Part shown: positions 61,734 to 64,000 of the stretch, piece by piece | Position numbering within the stretch: position 1 is the stretch's first letter | Layout: every line of letters begins with the position of its first letter | Assembly (NCBI GenBank): GCA_000751835.1 | Contig: CCMQ01000009.1 | Coordinates: 52,846-116,845, forward strand | Origin: Necropsobacter rosorum | GTDB taxonomy: Bacteria > Pseudomonadota > Gammaproteobacteria > Enterobacterales > Pasteurellaceae | Reading direction: 5' to 3' | Length of the DNA stretch: 64,000 bases | Made by a program: the position numbers and the translations under genes | Notes under the pieces: generated by a model | What the model saw: only the letters and a program-made list of their open reading frames with translations | What the model was told of the DNA's origin: nothing | Database searches by the model: none

Positions 61734-62852
61734 ATGCAGCGCAATGCAATTTTCCTCCGCCTTTTACAGATTCCTCGATTAGGCAGCGGCAGAATTCATC
61801 ACATTCTCAATACCGTCAAGTTGACGGATCTGCTGAATTATGACGAAACAGCTTTTCGCCAAATGGGCTGGAAGCCGGAACAAATTCGGCGCTGGTTTAA
61901 ACCGGAAATGAAATATATTGAACCCGCTTTACTCTGGGCGACCCAAAACGGCAATCAACTGATAGATTTTTATCATGAAGATTATCCTTATTTATTGCAG
62001 CAAATTAGCGGTGCGCCGCCGTTGCTGTTTTTGCGCGGAAATCCGACCGCACTTTCGCGACCGCAGATCGCGATGGTCGGCAGCCGGCAGTGTTCACATT
62101 ACGGCGAATATTGGGCCAAGCATTTTGCGGTCGAATTATGTTCAGCCGGTTTTGTGATCACCAGCGGGCTGGCATTGGGCATCGACGGATTTTGTCACCA
62201 GGCGGTGGTGGATCTCAACGGGCAAACCATCGCCGTGCTTGGCAGCGGGCTGGAAGCGGTATATCCGGCGAAACATCGCCGGCTGGCAGGGCAGATTACC
62301 GATAACGGCGGCCTGCTGGTTTCCGAATTTTTGCCCCATCAGCCGCCGGTGGCGGAAAATTTTCCGCGCCGTAACCGCATTATCAGCGGTTTGTCTTTAG
62401 CGACGCTGGTGGTGGAGGCGACGGAACGCAGCGGCTCTTTAATTACCGCCCGGTATGCGCTGGAGCAGAATCGGGAAGTGTTCGCCCTGCCCGGCAATGT
62501 ACAGAATGAATTCAGTCAGGGTTGCCATAAACTGATTAAACAAGGGGCAATGCTGGTGGAAAACGTGCGGGATATTGTGGAAAATCTGCCCGCACTGTCT
62601 TACGGCAGTTATCACGCACCGAAAGAGGAAAGCTTTCCCGCCGAACGGGAGCAGATTCCTCCGAATTCCTGCAAATTACCGGAAAATCCCGCCTATCCTG
62701 AACTTTATGCCCGTATCGGTTATCGGCCGCTCAGTCTGGATGAACTGGCGGCGCAATCGGGATTATCCGCACAGAACCTGCTGATTCAGCTGCTGGAGCT
62801 GGAATTACAGGAATTGATTATGCAGGAAAATGGTCTATACCGGCGCACCTGA
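61734..62852 (+). CDS. dprA: DNA-processing protein DprA
   Basis: DprA protects incoming single-stranded DNA in the cytoplasm and loads RecA on it during transformation. The 372 residues have an N-terminal helix-rich part, the Rossmann fold with GSRQCSHYG (about 118-126), [25 protein letters not shown] and [27 protein letters not shown], and a C-terminal winged-helix domain. It belongs to the CRP-S competence regulon in H. influenzae. Its 3' end overlaps convergent rsmD by 18 bases. Confidence 0.95.
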   Translation: MQRNAIFLRLLQIPRLGSGRIHHILNTVKLTDLLNYDETAFRQMGWKPEQIRRWFKPEMKYIEPALLWATQNGNQLIDFYHEDYPYLLQQISGAPPLLFLRGNPTALSRPQIAMVGSRQCSHYGEYWAKHFAVELCSAGFVITSGLALGIDGFCHQAVVDLNGQTIAVLGSGLEAVYPAKHRRLAGQITDNGGLLVSEFLPHQPPVAENFPRRNRIISGLSLATLVVEATERSGSLITARYALEQNREVFALPGNVQNEFSQGCHKLIKQGAMLVENVRDIVENLPALSYGSYHAPKEESFPAEREQIPPNSCKLPENPAYPELYARIGYRPLSLDELAAQSGLSAQNLLIQLLELELQELIMQENGLYRRT

Positions 62853-63449
62853 ATGGCGGTACAGCCGATAGCTGACCTGACCTGTGCTTTTTTCTTTCAA
62901 TAATTGCCAGCCGGCGGGCACGGGCAACGGTTTGTCTTTTTCCGTTTCCACGTAAATCAATGCTTCGGGAGACAGCCAATTGTGCTGATGCAATAGGGCT
63001 ATCGCTTTTTCCGCCAGATTAAAATGAAAGGGCGGATCGAGAAAAACCAGATCAAAGTGCGGTGTGTTTTGCGCCTGATTGAGATATTGCAGACTGTCCT
63101 GATTGATGATCTGCGCCTGCTGCGGAGGGCATTTCAGCCTGAGCAGGTTGTTATGCAATTGCGCGGCGACGGCACTCTCCCGCTCTAAAAACGTCACCCG
63201 CTTTGCACGGCGGGAAAGCGCCTCAAACCCGAGCGAACCGCTGCCGGCAAAGCAATCCAGACAACGGGCATCGACAATATAAGGCATCAACCAGTTAAAC
63301 AGCGTTTCTTTAATCCGATCGCCGGTCGGTCGCAGCCCCGGTGCATTCAGCACCGGCAATTTCCGTCCGCGCCAAAGCCCGGCGATAATCCGCACTTCGC
63401 CTTTATTATCGGGCCGCTGCGCGCCCTGTCGGAGAGGATTTTTTTTCAT
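62835..63449 (-). CDS. rsmD: 16S rRNA (guanine966-N2)-methyltransferase RsmD
   Basis: RsmD methylates G966 of 16S rRNA in the assembled 30S subunit. The 204 residues show [30 protein letters not shown], the SAM motif [18 protein letters not shown], and the catalytic DPPF in LVFLDPPF. It is divergent to ftsY, as in E. coli, with 98 bases between. It overlaps dprA at the 3' end. Confidence 0.95.
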   Translation of the reverse strand: MKKNPLRQGAQRPDNKGEVRIIAGLWRGRKLPVLNAPGLRPTGDRIKETLFNWLMPYIVDARCLDCFAGSGSLGFEALSRRAKRVTFLERESAVAAQLHNNLLRLKCPPQQAQIINQDSLQYLNQAQNTPHFDLVFLDPPFHFNLAEKAIALLHQHNWLSPEALIYVETEKDKPLPVPAGWQLLKEKSTGQVSYRLYRHSGAPV

Positions 63450-63547
63450 AGAGAGAATATAAATTATGATAAACTAGGCAAAATTTTGCTTAGTGTAGTA
63501 CAAAATCGGCAAAACCAGTAATTTTTTCAGAAAATAGCGAGCGATTT

Positions 63548-64000
63548 ATGTCAGAAGAGAATAAAAAAGGCGGTTTCTGGTCTTGGTTCGGCAGGGGAAA
63601 AAAGAACCCACAATCCTCCCCGCAGCCGTCGCAGGAAAATACTGCCGCACAGGATAATGAACCGGCCTCGGATAAGCCGGAAGGTGAGGCGCAATCTCAC
63701 AGAGAGGCGGATATCAGCCCGCAAAGTGCGGTAGAAATTCAAACAGTTTCGCAATTTACCGAATCGGTTATACAACCGACTTCATCAGCGCTTGAATCAC
63801 AACATGGCACGGTTAGCATAACGCCGGAAACGGAAACGGAAACGGAAACGGAAACGGAAACGGAAACGGAAACGGAAACGGAAACGGTACTTCAGGAGCA
63901 GGAAAAACAGAGCGAAGGAGGTGTCTTCAGACGTCTGGTGAAAGAAATATTAAAAACCAAACAGCATATTGGCCACGGTGTCCGAGGCCTGTTTTTCGGT
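63548..64000 (+). CDS. ftsY: Signal recognition particle receptor FtsY, N-terminal part (cut by window edge)
   Basis: FtsY docks SRP-ribosome complexes at the inner membrane. Only 151 codons are visible, mostly the acidic A domain, before the NG domain begins (FRRLVKEILKTKQHIGHGV). The start MSEENKKGGFWSWFGR is typical and includes an amphipathic membrane-binding helix. Residues about 94-113 form (Glu-Thr)10, encoded by ten perfect GGAAAC units. Identity rests on this N-terminus and on divergent rsmD, the usual neighbour. Confidence 0.88.
   Translation, partial: MSEENKKGGFWSWFGRGKKNPQSSPQPSQENTAAQDNEPASDKPEGEAQSHREADISPQSAVEIQTVSQFTESVIQPTSSALESQHGTVSITPETETETETETETETETETETVLQEQEKQSEGGVFRRLVKEILKTKQHIGHGVRGLFFG
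63826..63885 (+). repeat. (GGAAAC)10 tandem repeat inside ftsY
   Basis: Ten perfect hexamers encode alternating Glu and Thr. Six-base units keep the frame, so slippage would change length of the acidic linker without inactivating the gene. Confidence 0.95.

Overview
The window is chromosomal DNA from a gammaproteobacterium of the family Pasteurellaceae. The main evidence is the 9-base DNA uptake signal AAGTGCGGT (the Haemophilus influenzae type), which I find about 52 times on the two strands; chance would predict less than one copy. Gene content and order agree, for example dnaA-dnaN-recF next to rpmH-rnpA-yidD-yidC-mnmE, lspA-ispH-comEA, and dprA. The genus cannot be fixed from this window. 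Nearly all of it is core genome. I see no rRNA, tRNA, insertion sequence, prophage or CRISPR array.

Layout. 1-3.6 kb: the end of pyrE, then djlA, a DUF2238 membrane protein, dusC and yjjG. 3.7-4.9 kb: an amidohydrolase of unknown substrate behind a leader RNA that looks like a transcription-terminating riboswitch. 5-10.8 kb: envelope genes lapC-yejL, divergent yejK, then bamE and cpxRA. 10.9-16.8 kb: the complete ribose operon rbsDACBKR with a palindromic operator. 17-19.1 kb: an MFS transporter and the queuosine-precursor transporter yhhQ, the latter behind a preQ1-I-type riboswitch. 19.2-27 kb: recF-dnaN-dnaA facing rpmH-rnpA-yidD-yidC-mnmE. 27-34 kb: mntP, ribF, an EamA exporter, ileS, lspA, ispH. 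34.2-44 kb: comEA (competence), rdgB-hemW, rpiA, serA, mltG-tmk-holB-tatD-DUF1523, paeA. 44-48.8 kb: yqgA and four glycosyltransferases, probably for lipooligosaccharide, which form the most accessory-looking part. 48.9-64 kb: rpmE, priA, ftsN, an acrR-acrAB type efflux operon, pyrG, eno, a DUF2251 gene, dprA, rsmD and the start of ftsY.

How the parts work together. Two competence genes (comEA for DNA uptake, dprA for loading incoming single strands) each carry a CRP-S-like site (TGCGA-N6-TCGCA type) about 100 bases upstream, so they probably belong to one Sxy/CRP regulon. The many uptake signals make this DNA a preferred substrate for that machinery. Several uptake signals occur as inverted pairs that serve as transcription terminators.

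The best candidate for something undescribed is the leader at 4734-4938 (minus strand). A chain of helices separated by single bases leads into an intrinsic terminator, and an 8-base alternative pairing would prevent the terminator from forming. Other points worth checking are a 57-codon membrane-type ORF ahead of rpmH, a (GGAAAC)10 repeat inside ftsY, a near-identical promoter block before both ribF and ileS, and a terminator-like hairpin just before a glycosyltransferase gene.
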